Shown here: positions 9,136 to 18,732 of the stretch, one piece after another
Layout of the letters: the number at the start of each line of letters is the position of its first letter
How positions within the stretch are numbered: the first letter of the stretch is position 1
NCBI RefSeq assembly: GCF_010729105.1
Contig: NZ_AP022573.1
Location: 2,728,001-2,792,000, forward strand
Source of the DNA: Mycobacterium saskatchewanense
GTDB lineage: Bacteria > Actinomycetota > Actinomycetes > Mycobacteriales > Mycobacteriaceae
Reading direction: 5' to 3'
DNA: 64,000 nt
The notes under the pieces: model-generated
The model's database searches: none
The model's input: only the letters and a program-made list of their open reading frames with translations
Told to the model about the DNA's origin: nothing
Program-made: the position numbers and the translations under genes

Positions 9136-9177
9136 CGGCGCTCCCCGCAGGCAGCATCTGCTCTACGGGGAGCGCCG
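9136..9177. terminator. Hairpin terminator between rpfA and moaE2
   Basis: CGGCGCTCCCCG (9136-9147) pairs perfectly with CGGGGAGCGCCG (9166-9177) around an 18-base loop. It lies between two convergent genes. No T-tract follows, as is common in mycobacteria. Confidence 0.7.
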
Positions 9178-9213
9178 ACGGCATCGCGGCGACCTTCAGC
9201 TCCCTTATACCCT

Positions 9214-9639
9214 CTAGGCCGAGCCCACCCACTCCTCAGTTCCGTCGGCGAAGAACTGGTGCTTCCACACCGGCAGCCGTGCCTTGATGGTGTCGACGAG
9301 GTCCGCACAGGTGGCGAAGGCGGCCTGCCGGTGGTCGGCGGCCACCGCGGCAACCAGCGCGGCCTCTCCGATGCGCAGCACGCCGACGCGGTGGCTGGCG
9401 GCGACGGCGCGGATCCCGCTGGACCGCCCGGCGACGTCGGCTACCACCTCGGCCAGGACCTGATCGGCCAACGGATGCGCCGAATACTCCAGCCGCACGA
9501 CTCCCCGCCCGCCATCGTGGTCGCGAATCATGCCGACGAAGCCGACGACCGCCCCGGCGGACTGATGGCTCACCAACTCTTCATGCTCGGTCAGGAAAAT
9601 CGGCTGGTCCGTCATGGCCGCGCGGACGACGAGCGTCAT
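9214..9639 (-). CDS. moaE2: Molybdopterin synthase large subunit MoaE2
   Basis: A 141-residue catalytic subunit that inserts two sulfurs from MoaD thiocarboxylate into precursor Z. Family features: [16 protein letters not shown] near residues 29-44, [20 protein letters not shown], and the active-site Lys in LPVWKHQFF near the C-terminus. It follows mog with a 4-bp overlap, so moaC2-mog-moaE2 form one minus-strand operon, converging on rpfA. Confidence 0.92.
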   Translation of the reverse strand: MTLVVRAAMTDQPIFLTEHEELVSHQSAGAVVGFVGMIRDHDGGRGVVRLEYSAHPLADQVLAEVVADVAGRSSGIRAVAASHRVGVLRIGEAALVAAVAADHRQAAFATCADLVDTIKARLPVWKHQFFADGTEEWVGSA

Positions 9640-10121
9640 CGCTCGTGATCTTTACCGGCGAGCTGATCGAGCGCGTGGTCGAGGACATCTGCGAGCACGG
9701 CCAGGCCGTCGCGCACCCCACCGGGGGAACCCGGAAGGTTGACAATCAGCGTGCGTCCGGCCACGCCACACACCCCGCGCGACAATACCGACGTCGGCAC
9801 CTTCGGCATCCCCGAGCGGCGTATCGCGTCGGCGAGCCCGGGAATCATGTAGTCGAGCACCGCGACCGTCTGATCCGGGGTGCTGTCACTGGGAGAGATG
9901 CCCGTGCCGCCCGAGGTGACCACGAGGTCGACCTCGCTGTCGACCGCGTTACGCAGCGCCTCTCCGACCGGCTCGCCGTCGGCGACCACTTCGGGTTCCA
10001 CTGGCGCAAAGCCATGCTGCTCAAGCCATTGAGCGAGGATCGGTCCACACCGATCCTCGTATACCCCGGCCGAGGCGCGGGTCGAGGCGATGATCACGCG
10101 CGCCGACCGGGCGCCCATCAC
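9636..10121 (-). CDS. mog: Molybdopterin adenylyltransferase-like protein Mog/MoaB
   Basis: A 161-residue MoCF-biosynthesis fold protein that adenylates molybdopterin before metal insertion. The ligand-binding loop is [11 protein letters not shown] (about residues 71-81) and the late NLPGSPGG motif is present. GTG 10121 overlaps the moaC2 stop (GTGA), followed immediately by an alternative ATG. It is the middle gene of the minus-strand cofactor operon. Confidence 0.9.
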   Translation of the reverse strand: MMGARSARVIIASTRASAGVYEDRCGPILAQWLEQHGFAPVEPEVVADGEPVGEALRNAVDSEVDLVVTSGGTGISPSDSTPDQTVAVLDYMIPGLADAIRRSGMPKVPTSVLSRGVCGVAGRTLIVNLPGSPGGVRDGLAVLADVLDHALDQLAGKDHER

Positions 10122-10606
10122 CGCTCCCAGGTCCCGGTTTTGCCGCCTTCCTTGCGCAGCACCCGGATGTCATCGATGCGGGCGGCCGGGTCGACCGCCT
10201 TGATCATGTCGTACAGCGTGAGCCCTGCCACACTGACGGCGGTCAGTGCCTCCATCTCCACCCCCGTCCGGTCGGTGCTGCGCACCGTCGCGGTGATCTC
10301 GACGTCCGACTCGCGGACGGTGAATTCGACGTCGACGCCGGTCAGCGCCAGCTGGTGGCACAGCGGGATCAAGTCGCTGGTGCGCTTGGCCGCCAGAATT
10401 CCGGCGACGCGCGCGGTGGCCAAGGCGTCACCTTTGGGCAGGCCGCCGGTGGAAATCAGCGCGACCACGTCAGTGGAGGTGCGCAGTGCTCCCGCCGCGA
10501 CGGCGGTCCGCTTGGTTGCGCCCTTTTCGCTGACGTCAACCATATGCGCCGCGCCGCGCTCGTCCAGGTGCGACAGTGCGCCCGATGCCCCGGACGCCCC
10601 AGCCAT
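10118..10606 (-). CDS. moaC2: Cyclic pyranopterin monophosphate synthase MoaC2
   Basis: A 162-residue enzyme acting after MoaA. Diagnostic segments: [10 protein letters not shown] near the start, [16 protein letters not shown] (about residues 80-95) and [13 protein letters not shown]; the Lys of DMIKAVD completes the active site. I chose ATG 10606 from the family pattern MAxASGAS; GTG 10609 is adjacent. First of three coupled cofactor genes; a small gene of unknown function lies 7 bp upstream. Confidence 0.92.
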   Translation of the reverse strand: MAGASGASGALSHLDERGAAHMVDVSEKGATKRTAVAAGALRTSTDVVALISTGGLPKGDALATARVAGILAAKRTSDLIPLCHQLALTGVDVEFTVRESDVEITATVRSTDRTGVEMEALTAVSVAGLTLYDMIKAVDPAARIDDIRVLRKEGGKTGTWER

Positions 10607-10613
10607 CACCGGC

Positions 10614-10823
10614 CTACCAGGTGGTGTCTGTGACGGGATGCACGTAGGGCAGGTCGGTTGCCGGCAGTGGAAATACCAGATCCCCGAACGGGGACAAGGC
10701 ACCCGTCCGATCGGTCGCCAGTTCGCTTACCGGATGGTCATCGGGATCCGTCGCGGGCCAGCCGTTGTCGACGTACCTGGTTTTGCGGGCCTTGCCCTCA
10801 GCAATGTCAGCCACGACGACCAT
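10614..10823 (-). CDS. Small conserved hypothetical protein (Rv0863-like)
   Basis: A 69-residue protein ([10 protein letters not shown] start, PVTDTTW end) with no recognisable motif, signal or membrane segment. Its place just upstream of moaC2 and divergent from the helicase-associated gene matches Rv0863 of M. tuberculosis. It may be first in the moaC2-mog-moaE2 transcript. Function unknown. Confidence 0.65.
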   Translation of the reverse strand: MVVVADIAEGKARKTRYVDNGWPATDPDDHPVSELATDRTGALSPFGDLVFPLPATDLPYVHPVTDTTW

Positions 10824-10948
10824 TCTGACAGGTCGCGCATCGGCATGTCGCGCAAGCCCGCCAGTTTTGGAGGAAGCGGGGACTGCTGTGGATGGACGCC
10901 AGTTCGCCGCCGTCGCCGAGTGAGCCGGCTGCTTTACGCTGGTCAGCG

Positions 10949-13210
10949 ATGACCGACAACACCCCGGATATCCCGCTGGGGTCCTGGCTGGCCGACTTGT
11001 CCGACGAGCGGCTGATCCGGCTGCTCGAGCTGCGGCCGGACCTCGCCCAACCCCCGCCGGGCAGCATCGCCGCGCTGGCCGCGCGTGCGCAAGCCCGGCA
11101 GTCGGTCAAGGCTGCCACCGATGACCTGGACTTTCTGCGGCTTGCGGTGCTCGACGCGCTGCTCGTGCTGCAAGCCGATGCGACGCCGGTACCCGCCCCG
11201 AAGCTGCTGGCGCTGATCGGCGACCGGGCCGCCGAAGGGGACGTGCTCGAAGCGCTCGACGACTTGCGGCAGCGCGCCCTGGCCTGGGGAGACGCGGCGC
11301 TCCGGGTGGCACCGGACGCCGGCACGTCCCTGCCGTGGCATCCGGGCCAAGTCACTCTCGAGGACTCCTCCCGCTCGGGCGAGGAGATCGCAACTCTGGT
11401 CGACGGCCTCGATGAGGCGCAGCTGGGTGTGCTGGAGCGGCTGCTCGAGGGATCGCCGATGGGACGCACCCGGGACGCGGCGCCGGGCGCCCCGGCGGAC
11501 CGGCCCGTGCCCCAGCTGCTGACAATGGGCCTGCTGCGGCGCGTCGACGCCGAAACCGTGATCCTGCCGCGCCACGTCGGGCAGGTCCTGCGTGGCGAGC
11601 AGCCGGGCCCGATGCGGCTGACGCGGCCCGACCCGGTGGTCTCGACGACCACCCCACACGATGTCGACGCGGCGGCCGCCGGGGCGGTCGTGGACCTGCT
11701 GCGGGAAGTCGACGTGCTGCTCGAAACGCTCAGCGTCGCACCCGTTTCCGAGCTCCGCAGCGGCGGATTGGGCATTCGCGACGTCAAACGGCTGGCGAAG
11801 TCGACCGGTATCGACGAACCACGTCTCGGCCTGATCCTCGAGCTCGCGGCCGCCGCCGGACTGATTGCCAGTGGGACGCCCGATCCCCTGCCGGCCACCG
11901 GTGACGCGCCCTACTGGGCGCCGACCGGGGCCGTCGACCGGTTCACCGCGATGTCCCCGGCGGAACGTTGGCACCTGCTGGCCGACACCTGGCTTGACCT
12001 GCCGGGCCGCCCGGCGCTGATCGGTACGCGCGGTCCTGATTCCAAACCTTATGGCGCGCTGTCGGATTCGCTCTACTCGACGGCCGCGCCACTGGACCGT
12101 CGCCTGCTGCTCGGCATGCTCGCGGAGTTGCCCCCCGGCGCCGGCGTCAACGCAGCCGAAGCGTCCGCGGCACTGATCTGGCTCCGCCCGCGCTGGGCCA
12201 GGCGACTGCAGCCCGAACCGGTGGCGCACCTGCTTGCCGAGAGCCACGCGCTGGGCCTGGTTGGTCGCGGGGCGATCAGCGCGCCGGGCCGCGCGCTGCT
12301 GAACGAGGCGTCGGGCGCGCAGGCCGCCCAGGAGGCGGTCGACGCCATGGCGAAGGCCATGCCCGAGCCGATCGACCACTTCTTGGTGCAGGCCGATCTG
12401 ACCGTCGTGGTGCCCGGACCACTGCAACGCGAACTCGCGCAGGAATTGGCGACGGTGGCAGCCGTCGAGTCGGCCGGCGCGGCCATGGTCTACCGCGTGA
12501 GCGAACAGTCGATCCGGCACGCTCTGGACGTCGGCAAGACCCGGGACTGGATGCAGGACTTTTTTGCAAAGCATTCCAAAACTTCCGTGCCGCAGGGCCT
12601 TGCTTATCTCATAGACGACGTCGCCCGTCGGCACGGTCAGCTCCGAATCGGCATGGCGTCCTCGTTCGTGCGGTGCGAGGACCCGGCGCTGCTGGCTCAG
12701 GCGGTGGCCGCGTCCGAGCAGCTGCAGCTGCGCGCCCTGGCGCCGACCGTCGCGGTGTCGCCGGCCCCGATCGCCGAGGTGCTCGGGGCGCTTCGCGCCG
12801 CGGGCTTCGCCCCGGCCGCCGAGGATTCCTCGGGTTCCGTCGTCGACGTCCGCCCCCGGGGCGCCCGGGTGCCGACGCCGCAGCAGCGCCGCGCCTATCG
12901 CCCGGTGCCGCGCCCGAACAGCGAGAGCCTGAACGCCGTCGTGGCGGTGCTGCGCAAGGTGACCGCCGCGCCCTTCGGCAACATCCGCGTCGACCCGGCC
13001 GTCACCATGTCGCTGCTGCAGCGGGCGGCCCGGGAACAAGACACACTGGTGATCGGTTATCTCGACGCGGCGGGCGTGGCCACCCAGCGGGTGGTGGCGC
13101 CGGTCACCATCCGGGGCGGGCAGTTGCTGGCCTTCGACTCGGCGTCCGGTCGGATGCGCGATTTCGCCATCCATCGCATCACGTCGGTGGTGTCGGCCAA
13201 CGGCCGATAA
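10949..13210 (+). CDS. Helicase-associated protein (Rv0862c-like, XPB/Ssl2-type domain)
   Basis: A 753-residue cytosolic protein without Walker motifs. It is mostly helical with repeated winged-helix-like units ([28 protein letters not shown]), and a central segment ([21 protein letters not shown]) typical of the helicase C-terminal-associated domain found with XPB/Ssl2. The last 70 residues ([19 protein letters not shown]... [15 protein letters not shown]) look like a WYL ligand-binding domain. ATG 10949 is chosen because it gives about the M. tuberculosis length. It ends 61 bp before the XPB gene on the same strand, so a functional pairing with that helicase is likely. Confidence 0.8.
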   Translation: MTDNTPDIPLGSWLADLSDERLIRLLELRPDLAQPPPGSIAALAARAQARQSVKAATDDLDFLRLAVLDALLVLQADATPVPAPKLLALIGDRAAEGDVLEALDDLRQRALAWGDAALRVAPDAGTSLPWHPGQVTLEDSSRSGEEIATLVDGLDEAQLGVLERLLEGSPMGRTRDAAPGAPADRPVPQLLTMGLLRRVDAETVILPRHVGQVLRGEQPGPMRLTRPDPVVSTTTPHDVDAAAAGAVVDLLREVDVLLETLSVAPVSELRSGGLGIRDVKRLAKSTGIDEPRLGLILELAAAAGLIASGTPDPLPATGDAPYWAPTGAVDRFTAMSPAERWHLLADTWLDLPGRPALIGTRGPDSKPYGALSDSLYSTAAPLDRRLLLGMLAELPPGAGVNAAEASAALIWLRPRWARRLQPEPVAHLLAESHALGLVGRGAISAPGRALLNEASGAQAAQEAVDAMAKAMPEPIDHFLVQADLTVVVPGPLQRELAQELATVAAVESAGAAMVYRVSEQSIRHALDVGKTRDWMQDFFAKHSKTSVPQGLAYLIDDVARRHGQLRIGMASSFVRCEDPALLAQAVAASEQLQLRALAPTVAVSPAPIAEVLGALRAAGFAPAAEDSSGSVVDVRPRGARVPTPQQRRAYRPVPRPNSESLNAVVAVLRKVTAAPFGNIRVDPAVTMSLLQRAAREQDTLVIGYLDAAGVATQRVVAPVTIRGGQLLAFDSASGRMRDFAIHRITSVVSANGR

Positions 13211-13271
13211 TGGAGGGCATGTGTCGCGCCGCGAGAAATGCGGTGCGGAGTAACAAGGAGGAGCGGCGCCA

Positions 13272-14921
13272 TTGACTGACGGACCGTTGATCGTGCAGTC
13301 CGACAAGACGGTGCTGCTCGAGGTGGACCACGAGCAGGCAGGCGAGGCCCGCGCCGCCATCGCGCCGTTCGCCGAGCTGGAACGAGCACCCGAACACGTC
13401 CACACCTACCGCATCACCCCGTTGGCGTTGTGGAATGCCCGGGCCGCGGGCCACGACGCCGAACAGGTGGTCGACGCGCTGGTCAGCTATTCGCGCTACG
13501 CGGTGCCGCAGCCGCTGCTGGTCGACATCGTCGACACCATGGCCCGCTACGGCCGGCTGCAACTGGTCAAACACCCGGCGCATGGCCTGACCCTCGTGAG
13601 CTTCGACCGCGCGGTGCTCGAGGAGGTGTTGCGCAACAAGAAGATCGCGCCGATGCTGGGCGCCCGCATCGACAATGACACGGTCATCGTCCACCCCAGC
13701 GAGCGCGGACGGGTCAAGCAGATGCTGCTCAAGGTGGGCTGGCCCGCCGAGGATCTCGCCGGCTACGTCGATGGCGAGGCGCACCCGATCAGCCTGGCGC
13801 AGGACGGCTGGCAGTTGCGCGACTACCAGGAGATGGCCACCGAATCGTTCTGGGCCGGCGGCTCCGGGGTTGTGGTCCTTCCGTGCGGTGCGGGCAAGAC
13901 GCTCGTCGGGGCCGCCGCGATGGCCAGGGCCAGCGCGACGACGCTCATCCTGGTCACCAACGTGGTCGCCGCGCGGCAATGGAAGCGCGAGCTGGTCGCG
14001 CGCACGTCGCTGACCGAGGACGAGGTCGGCGAATACTCCGGGGAACGCAAGGAGATCCGGCCGGTGACCATCTCGACCTACCAGATGATCACGCGTCGCA
14101 CCAAGGGTGAATACCGGCACCTGGAACTGTTCGACAGCCGCGACTGGGGGTTGATCATCTACGACGAGGTGCATCTCTTGCCGGCACCGGTGTTCCGGAT
14201 GACCGCAGACCTGCAGTCCAAGCGACGCCTCGGCCTGACCGCCACGCTGGTCCGTGAGGACGGCCGCGAGGGCGACGTGTTCTCCCTGATCGGCCCCAAA
14301 CGCTATGACGCGCCATGGAAGGACATCGAAGCGCAGGGCTGGATCGCGCCGGCGGAGTGCGTCGAGGTGCGGGTCACGATGACCGACAACGAGCGCATGA
14401 TCTATGCCACCTCTGAACCCGAAGAACGCTATAAGGTTTGCTCGACGGCACACTCGAAGGTCGCGGTGGTCAAGTCGATTCTGGGCAAACACCCCGACGA
14501 GCAGACCCTGGTGATCGGCGCGTACCTGGATCAGCTCGACGAACTCGGCGCGGAGCTGAACGCCCCGGTGATCCAGGGTTCCACGCGCACGAAGGAACGC
14601 GAGGCGCTGTTCGACGCCTTCCGGCGCGGCGAGGTGTCCACGCTGGTGGTGTCCAAGGTGGCAAACTTCTCCATCGATCTCCCCGAAGCGTCTGTGGCGG
14701 TGCAGGTTTCGGGAACGTTCGGCTCACGTCAGGAGGAGGCCCAGCGGCTCGGCCGGCTGCTGCGACCCAAGGCCGACGGCGGCGGAGCGATCTTCTATTC
14801 CGTGGTCGCGCGCGACAGCCTGGACGCCGAGTACGCCGCACACCGGCAACGGTTCCTGGCCGAACAGGGCTACGGTTACATCATCCGCGACGCGGATGAC
14901 CTTCTGGGCCCAGCCATCTAG
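13272..14921 (+). CDS. XPB-family DNA helicase (ERCC3)
   Basis: A 549-residue superfamily 2 helicase like M. tuberculosis Rv0861c, an ATP-dependent 3'-5' DNA unwinding enzyme linked to repair. The N-terminal 180 residues are the XPB damage-recognition-like region. Walker A is LPCGAGKT near residue 205, motif II is DEVH near 297, motif III-like TATL follows, an RED motif appears as VREDGREG, and motif VI is QRLGRLLR near 490. The start is TTG 13272 behind a strong AAGGAGGAG site. It follows the helicase-associated protein closely. Confidence 0.92.
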   Translation: MTDGPLIVQSDKTVLLEVDHEQAGEARAAIAPFAELERAPEHVHTYRITPLALWNARAAGHDAEQVVDALVSYSRYAVPQPLLVDIVDTMARYGRLQLVKHPAHGLTLVSFDRAVLEEVLRNKKIAPMLGARIDNDTVIVHPSERGRVKQMLLKVGWPAEDLAGYVDGEAHPISLAQDGWQLRDYQEMATESFWAGGSGVVVLPCGAGKTLVGAAAMARASATTLILVTNVVAARQWKRELVARTSLTEDEVGEYSGERKEIRPVTISTYQMITRRTKGEYRHLELFDSRDWGLIIYDEVHLLPAPVFRMTADLQSKRRLGLTATLVREDGREGDVFSLIGPKRYDAPWKDIEAQGWIAPAECVEVRVTMTDNERMIYATSEPEERYKVCSTAHSKVAVVKSILGKHPDEQTLVIGAYLDQLDELGAELNAPVIQGSTRTKEREALFDAFRRGEVSTLVVSKVANFSIDLPEASVAVQVSGTFGSRQEEAQRLGRLLRPKADGGGAIFYSVVARDSLDAEYAAHRQRFLAEQGYGYIIRDADDLLGPAI

Positions 14922-14996
14922 GTCGCGCCATTACCGCAGACGCAGAATGGGGCGAAACGCCGCTCATGAGTGCGACTTTTCGTCTGCACCGCGACC
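14922..14996. repeat. GCAGACGCA hairpin element downstream of XPB
   Basis: ACCGCAGACGCAGAAT on the left and CTTTTCGTCTGCACCGCGACC on the right (arms of about 9 paired bases at GCAGACG/CGTCTGC, split by a 38-base loop; outer GGTCGCG/CGCGACC also pairs). The same GCAGACGCAAA theme returns at 58971. Possible terminator. Confidence 0.5.
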
Positions 14997-15060
14997 GGTG
15001 GGGAGGGGACCTCCCCGTGCCCGCTATCTTGTTATCGCTGTCGCAACCAAGGAGACGCCC

Positions 15061-15354
15061 ATGACGGTCACGGTGATACTGGAGCTCAGGTTTAAGCCCG
15101 ATGAGGTCGCCGCGGGGCGCGAGCTGATGGGCCGCGCGCTGCAGGACACCCGCGCGTTCGCCGGGAACACCCGGACCGACGTGCTCGTGGACCAGGACGA
15201 CGAAGCCCACTGGCTGATCTACGAGCTGTGGGAGACGGTCGAGGATGACGAGGCTTACCGCGCCTTTCGCGCCGGGGAGGGCAAGCTGACGGAGCTTCCC
15301 CCGCTGCTGGCGGCGCCCCCGGTGAAGACGAGGTACGTCACCTCCGACATCTAG
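15061..15354 (+). CDS. Antibiotic-biosynthesis-monooxygenase (ABM) fold protein
   Basis: A 97-residue dimeric alpha/beta-barrel protein (VTVILELRFKPDE start, YELWETVEDDEAYRAF middle). Members act as quinol monooxygenases or heme/lipid-handling proteins, and the exact reaction cannot be read here. ATG 15061 follows AAGGAGA. Its stop overlaps the convergent LLM oxidoreductase by 4 bp. It belongs to the four-gene redox segment that separates XPB from fadB. Confidence 0.75.
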   Translation: MTVTVILELRFKPDEVAAGRELMGRALQDTRAFAGNTRTDVLVDQDDEAHWLIYELWETVEDDEAYRAFRAGEGKLTELPPLLAAPPVKTRYVTSDI

Positions 15355-16340
15355 CTCAGGGCGGGAATCACTTCGCGCTCGAACAATTCGATGCCAGATC
15401 GGTCGTACGCCGCCTCGGGGAAATAACAGATCGCGTACTCGCAGCCGAGGCCGCGCAGCTTTGTCAACCGCTCGATCACCTGCTCCGGCGTGCCCGTCGC
15501 CGAACCCGGTCCGCTGGTGCTGGCGATCATGGCGTCGGCGGCCGCGTCGGGGACGTAGTTCACCAGGCGGTCGCGGACCCGTCGCAGCCGGTCCTCGACG
15601 TCGGCGTCCGAGGTGCCCACGATGGCGTTGACGTTGACCGAACGCACGATCGCGTCGAAGTCCGTTCCCGCATTGCGGCAGTGCTGAGCCAACACCTCGG
15701 ACTTGTGGGCGAACGCATCAGGCTCCGGCGTGAAGTTGGTGTACTGCGCGTACTGCGCCGCGATCCGCAGCGTCACCTTCTCGCCCCCGCCGGCGATCCA
15801 CATGGGAACGCCGTTCTGCTGCAATGGCTTAGGGGAGACGATCGCGCCGTCGACCTGGTAGTGCCTGCCCTCGAAGGTGACCTTGCCGTCGCGCCACGCG
15901 GCGCGCATGATTTGCACGCCCTCGTCCAACCGGCCCAACCGTACCCCGGCGGAGGGGAACCCGTAACCGTAAGCGCGCCACTCGTGTTCGTACCAGCCGC
16001 CGCCGATGCCCATTTGAATTCGGCCACCGGAGATGATGTCGGCGGTCGCCGCAACCTTGGCCAGGTACACCGGATTGCGGTAGCTCATCGCCGTGCACAT
16101 CTGGCCGAGCTTGATCCGGGAGGTGGTGGCCGCATACGCCGCCATCAGCGACCACGCCTCGTGGGTGGCCTCGCCCGTCGGCAGCGGGACCGTGTGGAAG
16201 TGGTCGTACACCCACAGCGAGTCCCAGGCGCCGGCGTCGGCATACCCGGCCAGATCGCGCATCACCGCCCAGTGGTTTTCGGGTTCGATGCCGACGAGAT
16301 CCATTCGCCAGCCTTGCGGTATGAAGAGACCGAAGCGCAT
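15351..16340 (-). CDS. F420-dependent LLM oxidoreductase (Rv1855c-type)
   Basis: A 329-residue luciferase-like TIM-barrel flavoenzyme that probably uses coenzyme F420. Family signatures: MRFGLFIPQGW start, DSLWVYDHFHTVP, RIKLGQMCTAMSYRNP, GGRIQMGIGGGWYEHE. The substrate is unknown. Transcribed against its neighbours; divergent from the FAD monooxygenase with a 135-bp gap. Confidence 0.85.
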   Translation of the reverse strand: MRFGLFIPQGWRMDLVGIEPENHWAVMRDLAGYADAGAWDSLWVYDHFHTVPLPTGEATHEAWSLMAAYAATTSRIKLGQMCTAMSYRNPVYLAKVAATADIISGGRIQMGIGGGWYEHEWRAYGYGFPSAGVRLGRLDEGVQIMRAAWRDGKVTFEGRHYQVDGAIVSPKPLQQNGVPMWIAGGGEKVTLRIAAQYAQYTNFTPEPDAFAHKSEVLAQHCRNAGTDFDAIVRSVNVNAIVGTSDADVEDRLRRVRDRLVNYVPDAAADAMIASTSGPGSATGTPEQVIERLTKLRGLGCEYAICYFPEAAYDRSGIELFEREVIPALS

Positions 16341-16475
16341 AGCGGTGACTCTAGCCCGGCGACGATGCGGCCCGGCACGGGCCGCTGAGGAGCCGGGCCA
16401 TCAAACACAGCCCGGCAACGATGCGGGTAGGCTGCGGGCCGAACACTGGCGAGCGAACGGTGATGGAGGCGCGCG

Positions 16476-17699
16476 ATGCGAGTACTCGTCTCCGGCGCCA
16501 GCATCGCCGGGCCCGTGCTCGCGTACTGGCTGACGCGGCGCGGCTTCGAGGTCACCGTCGTCGAGCGCTCGCCGGCGCTGCGCAAAGCCGGCGGCCACGC
16601 CGTCGACCTGTTCCAGCCCGCGATGGAAATCTCCGCGAAGATGGGCGTTCTGCCTGGCATCGAGGCGCGCGCCACCGGGAACGACCGGCTGACTTTGTAC
16701 CGGGAAGGCCATTTTCGGCCCACCGAGCTCGATCTGACCAAGATCGTGAGCGCCACCTCGGACCGGCATGTGGAGATCATGCGCGACGACCTCAGCGAAA
16801 TCTATTACAACGCCGGGCGAAACGACGTCGAGTACGTGTTCGGCGACTCGATCACCGCCATCGACATCGAGGGTGAGGTGACGTTCGAGCACATGCCGCC
16901 GCGCACGTTCGACGTCATCGTCGGCGCCGACGGCCTGCACTCGAATGTCCGGCAGTTGACCTTCGGTGAGGAGGCCGAGCTGATCCGCTTCCTGGGCGGC
17001 TACCTCGCGGTGATATCCGTGCCCAAGGCGTTGGCCGAGGACAGCGAAATGGTCGGCCACATCGGCGTCGGCCGCGTGGTGGTCACCTACACCGCAGCGC
17101 ACCTGGACGATGCCCGCGTGGTTTTCCTGTTCCGAAGCCACGACGAGTTGGACTACGACCTCCAAGATGGGTTGCGGCAGAAGGCATTACTGCGCGAGAG
17201 GTTCGCGGGAATGCACCCCCAGGTGGACCGCTGGCTCGGCGAGATCGACGATACCCCGGCGTTCTACTTCGACGCCATCAGCCAGCTTCGACTCGACAGA
17301 TGGTCGCGGCGCCGGGTGACGCTGGTCGGCGACGCAGGGTATTGCCCCGGCCCGGCGGTCGGCGGCGGCGGCACCAGCCTCGCGGTCGTGGGCGCTTACG
17401 TCCTGGCCGGCGAGCTGGCCCGGGCCGGCGGCGATCACCTGGCCGCGTTCGCCGCCTACGAGCTGGCGATGCGTGAGCCGGTCCACCTCAGCCGCTCTTT
17501 CGCGCGCAGCGCCGCCAGGACCATCATCCCGGGCTCCCGGATCGGCGTCTGGGCATTGACACGCGGGGCCCGGCTGGCCTCCGGAATGCCGACCCCACTC
17601 GCCAGAGTTATGGCGAAGACCAAGGGGGTGCGACTGCATGACTCGATGCGCGTCCCCGCCTATGACGACGATCTGACGGCCACGCCACGAGAGGAATGA
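16476..17699 (+). CDS. FAD-dependent aromatic/TetX-like monooxygenase
   Basis: A 407-residue PHBH-fold hydroxylase. FAD motif at the N-terminus is SGASIAG, the DG motif is VGADGLHSNVR near residue 150, and the GD motif is LVGDAGYCPGPAVGGG near residue 285. The C-terminal tail (after about 340) is basic. These enzymes hydroxylate aromatic or polyketide substrates with NAD(P)H and O2. ATG 16476 has a weak GGAGGCGCG site. It is followed within 5 bp by a second LLM oxidoreductase, suggesting an operon. Confidence 0.85.
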   Translation: MRVLVSGASIAGPVLAYWLTRRGFEVTVVERSPALRKAGGHAVDLFQPAMEISAKMGVLPGIEARATGNDRLTLYREGHFRPTELDLTKIVSATSDRHVEIMRDDLSEIYYNAGRNDVEYVFGDSITAIDIEGEVTFEHMPPRTFDVIVGADGLHSNVRQLTFGEEAELIRFLGGYLAVISVPKALAEDSEMVGHIGVGRVVVTYTAAHLDDARVVFLFRSHDELDYDLQDGLRQKALLRERFAGMHPQVDRWLGEIDDTPAFYFDAISQLRLDRWSRRRVTLVGDAGYCPGPAVGGGGTSLAVVGAYVLAGELARAGGDHLAAFAAYELAMREPVHLSRSFARSAARTIIPGSRIGVWALTRGARLASGMPTPLARVMAKTKGVRLHDSMRVPAYDDDLTATPREE

Positions 17700-17703
17700 C
17701 TTG

Positions 17704-18564
17704 ATGGAGCTAACCGGTGTCGGCATCTGGAGCAGCCAGCTGCACTACGGTGATGCCGGCGAAGCCGCCGACGCCGCAGCCGAATTGGAGGAACTCGGTT
17801 TTGCGGCGCTATGGATTCCCGACGTCAGCGGGTCGGTGCTCGACGCGGTGGCCCGCCTGCTCGCGGCCACCAAGCGAACGGTGATCGCTACCGGGATCCT
17901 GAACCTGTGGATGCACTCGCCCGGTGACGTCGCCGCTTCCCACGCCGCGTTGACCGCCGAGCACGGCGACCGCTTCCTGCTGGGCATCGGGGTCAGCCAC
18001 GCGCCGCTGATCGACGCCGGCCAACCCGGCCGCTACCGCAAGCCGCTCGCGGCCACGGCCGCATTCCTGGACGGGTTGGACGCCGCGGATCAACCCGTGC
18101 CCGTCGCGAGCCGGGTGCTCGCCGCGCTCGGCCCGAAAATGCTGGCCTTGTCCGCACAACGCGCCCGCGGCGCCCACCCCTACCTCGTCACCCCCGACCA
18201 CACCGCCTTCGCCCGCGCGACCCTGGGCGAGGGACCGCTCTTGCTGCCGGAGCAATCCGTCATCCTCACCGACGATGCCAACGAAGCGCGCCGAGCCGGA
18301 ACCGATTGGCTCCGTGGCTATCTGGCGCTGCCTAACTACGCCAACAACCTTCTGCGCAGCGGGTTCACGGAGGACGACCTGACGCAGGTGAGCGATCGGC
18401 TCTTCGACGCGATCATCGCCTGGGGCGACGAGGACGCCGTCAAGGCCAGGGTCGCCGAGCATCGCGCGGCGGGAGCCGACCACGTCTGCGTGCAGGTGCT
18501 CACGGCCGACCCGCGCGAGTTCCCGCGCGTGCAATGGCGGCGCATCGCCGCAGCCCTGACGTGA
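17704..18564 (+). CDS. F420-dependent LLM oxidoreductase (MSMEG_4141-type)
   Basis: A 286-residue luciferase-like protein (GVGIWSSQLHYGD start; FAALWIPDVSGS; ATGILNLWMHSPGD; RFLLGIGVSH). These match the short LLM group I know as the MSMEG_4141 family. ATG 17704 and TTG 17701 are both possible starts behind GAGAGGAATG. The stop codon lies inside a GTGAC tandem repeat. It probably shares a transcript with the FAD monooxygenase. Confidence 0.85.
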   Translation: MELTGVGIWSSQLHYGDAGEAADAAAELEELGFAALWIPDVSGSVLDAVARLLAATKRTVIATGILNLWMHSPGDVAASHAALTAEHGDRFLLGIGVSHAPLIDAGQPGRYRKPLAATAAFLDGLDAADQPVPVASRVLAALGPKMLALSAQRARGAHPYLVTPDHTAFARATLGEGPLLLPEQSVILTDDANEARRAGTDWLRGYLALPNYANNLLRSGFTEDDLTQVSDRLFDAIIAWGDEDAVKARVAEHRAAGADHVCVQVLTADPREFPRVQWRRIAAALT

Positions 18565-18579
18565 CGTGACGTGACGTGA
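18557..18579. repeat. GTGAC microsatellite at a stop codon
   Basis: Four to five copies of the 5-bp unit GTGAC span the TGA stop of the LLM gene. Slippage would shift the frame only after the first in-frame TGA, so the protein end is protected. Confidence 0.7.
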
Positions 18580-18590
18580 GCCTGGCGGCC

Positions 18591-18645
18591 GCGACACATA
18601 AACCACGCACACGACACGCCGCCGAACATCGCGACCAGTTATGTC
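18591..18645. repeat. GCGACACATAA dispersed element, copy 1
   Basis: Starts GCGACACATAAACCACGCAC and ends AGTTATGTC. About three quarters of the bases match the element at 62550-62608, and both sit just downstream of a plus-strand stop codon. Confidence 0.6.
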
Positions 18646-18681
18646 TGGACGCGAGGCGCGCGGAGCGAAGACGCCAAGCGG

Positions 18682-18713
18682 AAAGCCCCCGAACGCGAGC
18701 GGTCGGGGGCTTT
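18682..18713. terminator. Bidirectional intrinsic terminator between LLM gene and fadB
   Basis: AAAGCCCCCGA (18682-18692) pairs perfectly with TCGGGGGCTTT (18703-18713) around a 10-base loop; A and T tracts at the two ends make it work in both directions for these convergent genes. Confidence 0.85.
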
Positions 18714-18732
18714 ACCGTTGCGGCGCAGAGAC

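Noticed and set aside
10943..13405. Very long open frame on the minus strand opposite the helicase-associated gene and XPB start
   Set aside because: It is rich in Arg, Gly and His without any domain motif, as expected for the shadow of a GC-rich plus-strand gene; the plus-strand frames carry recognisable families.
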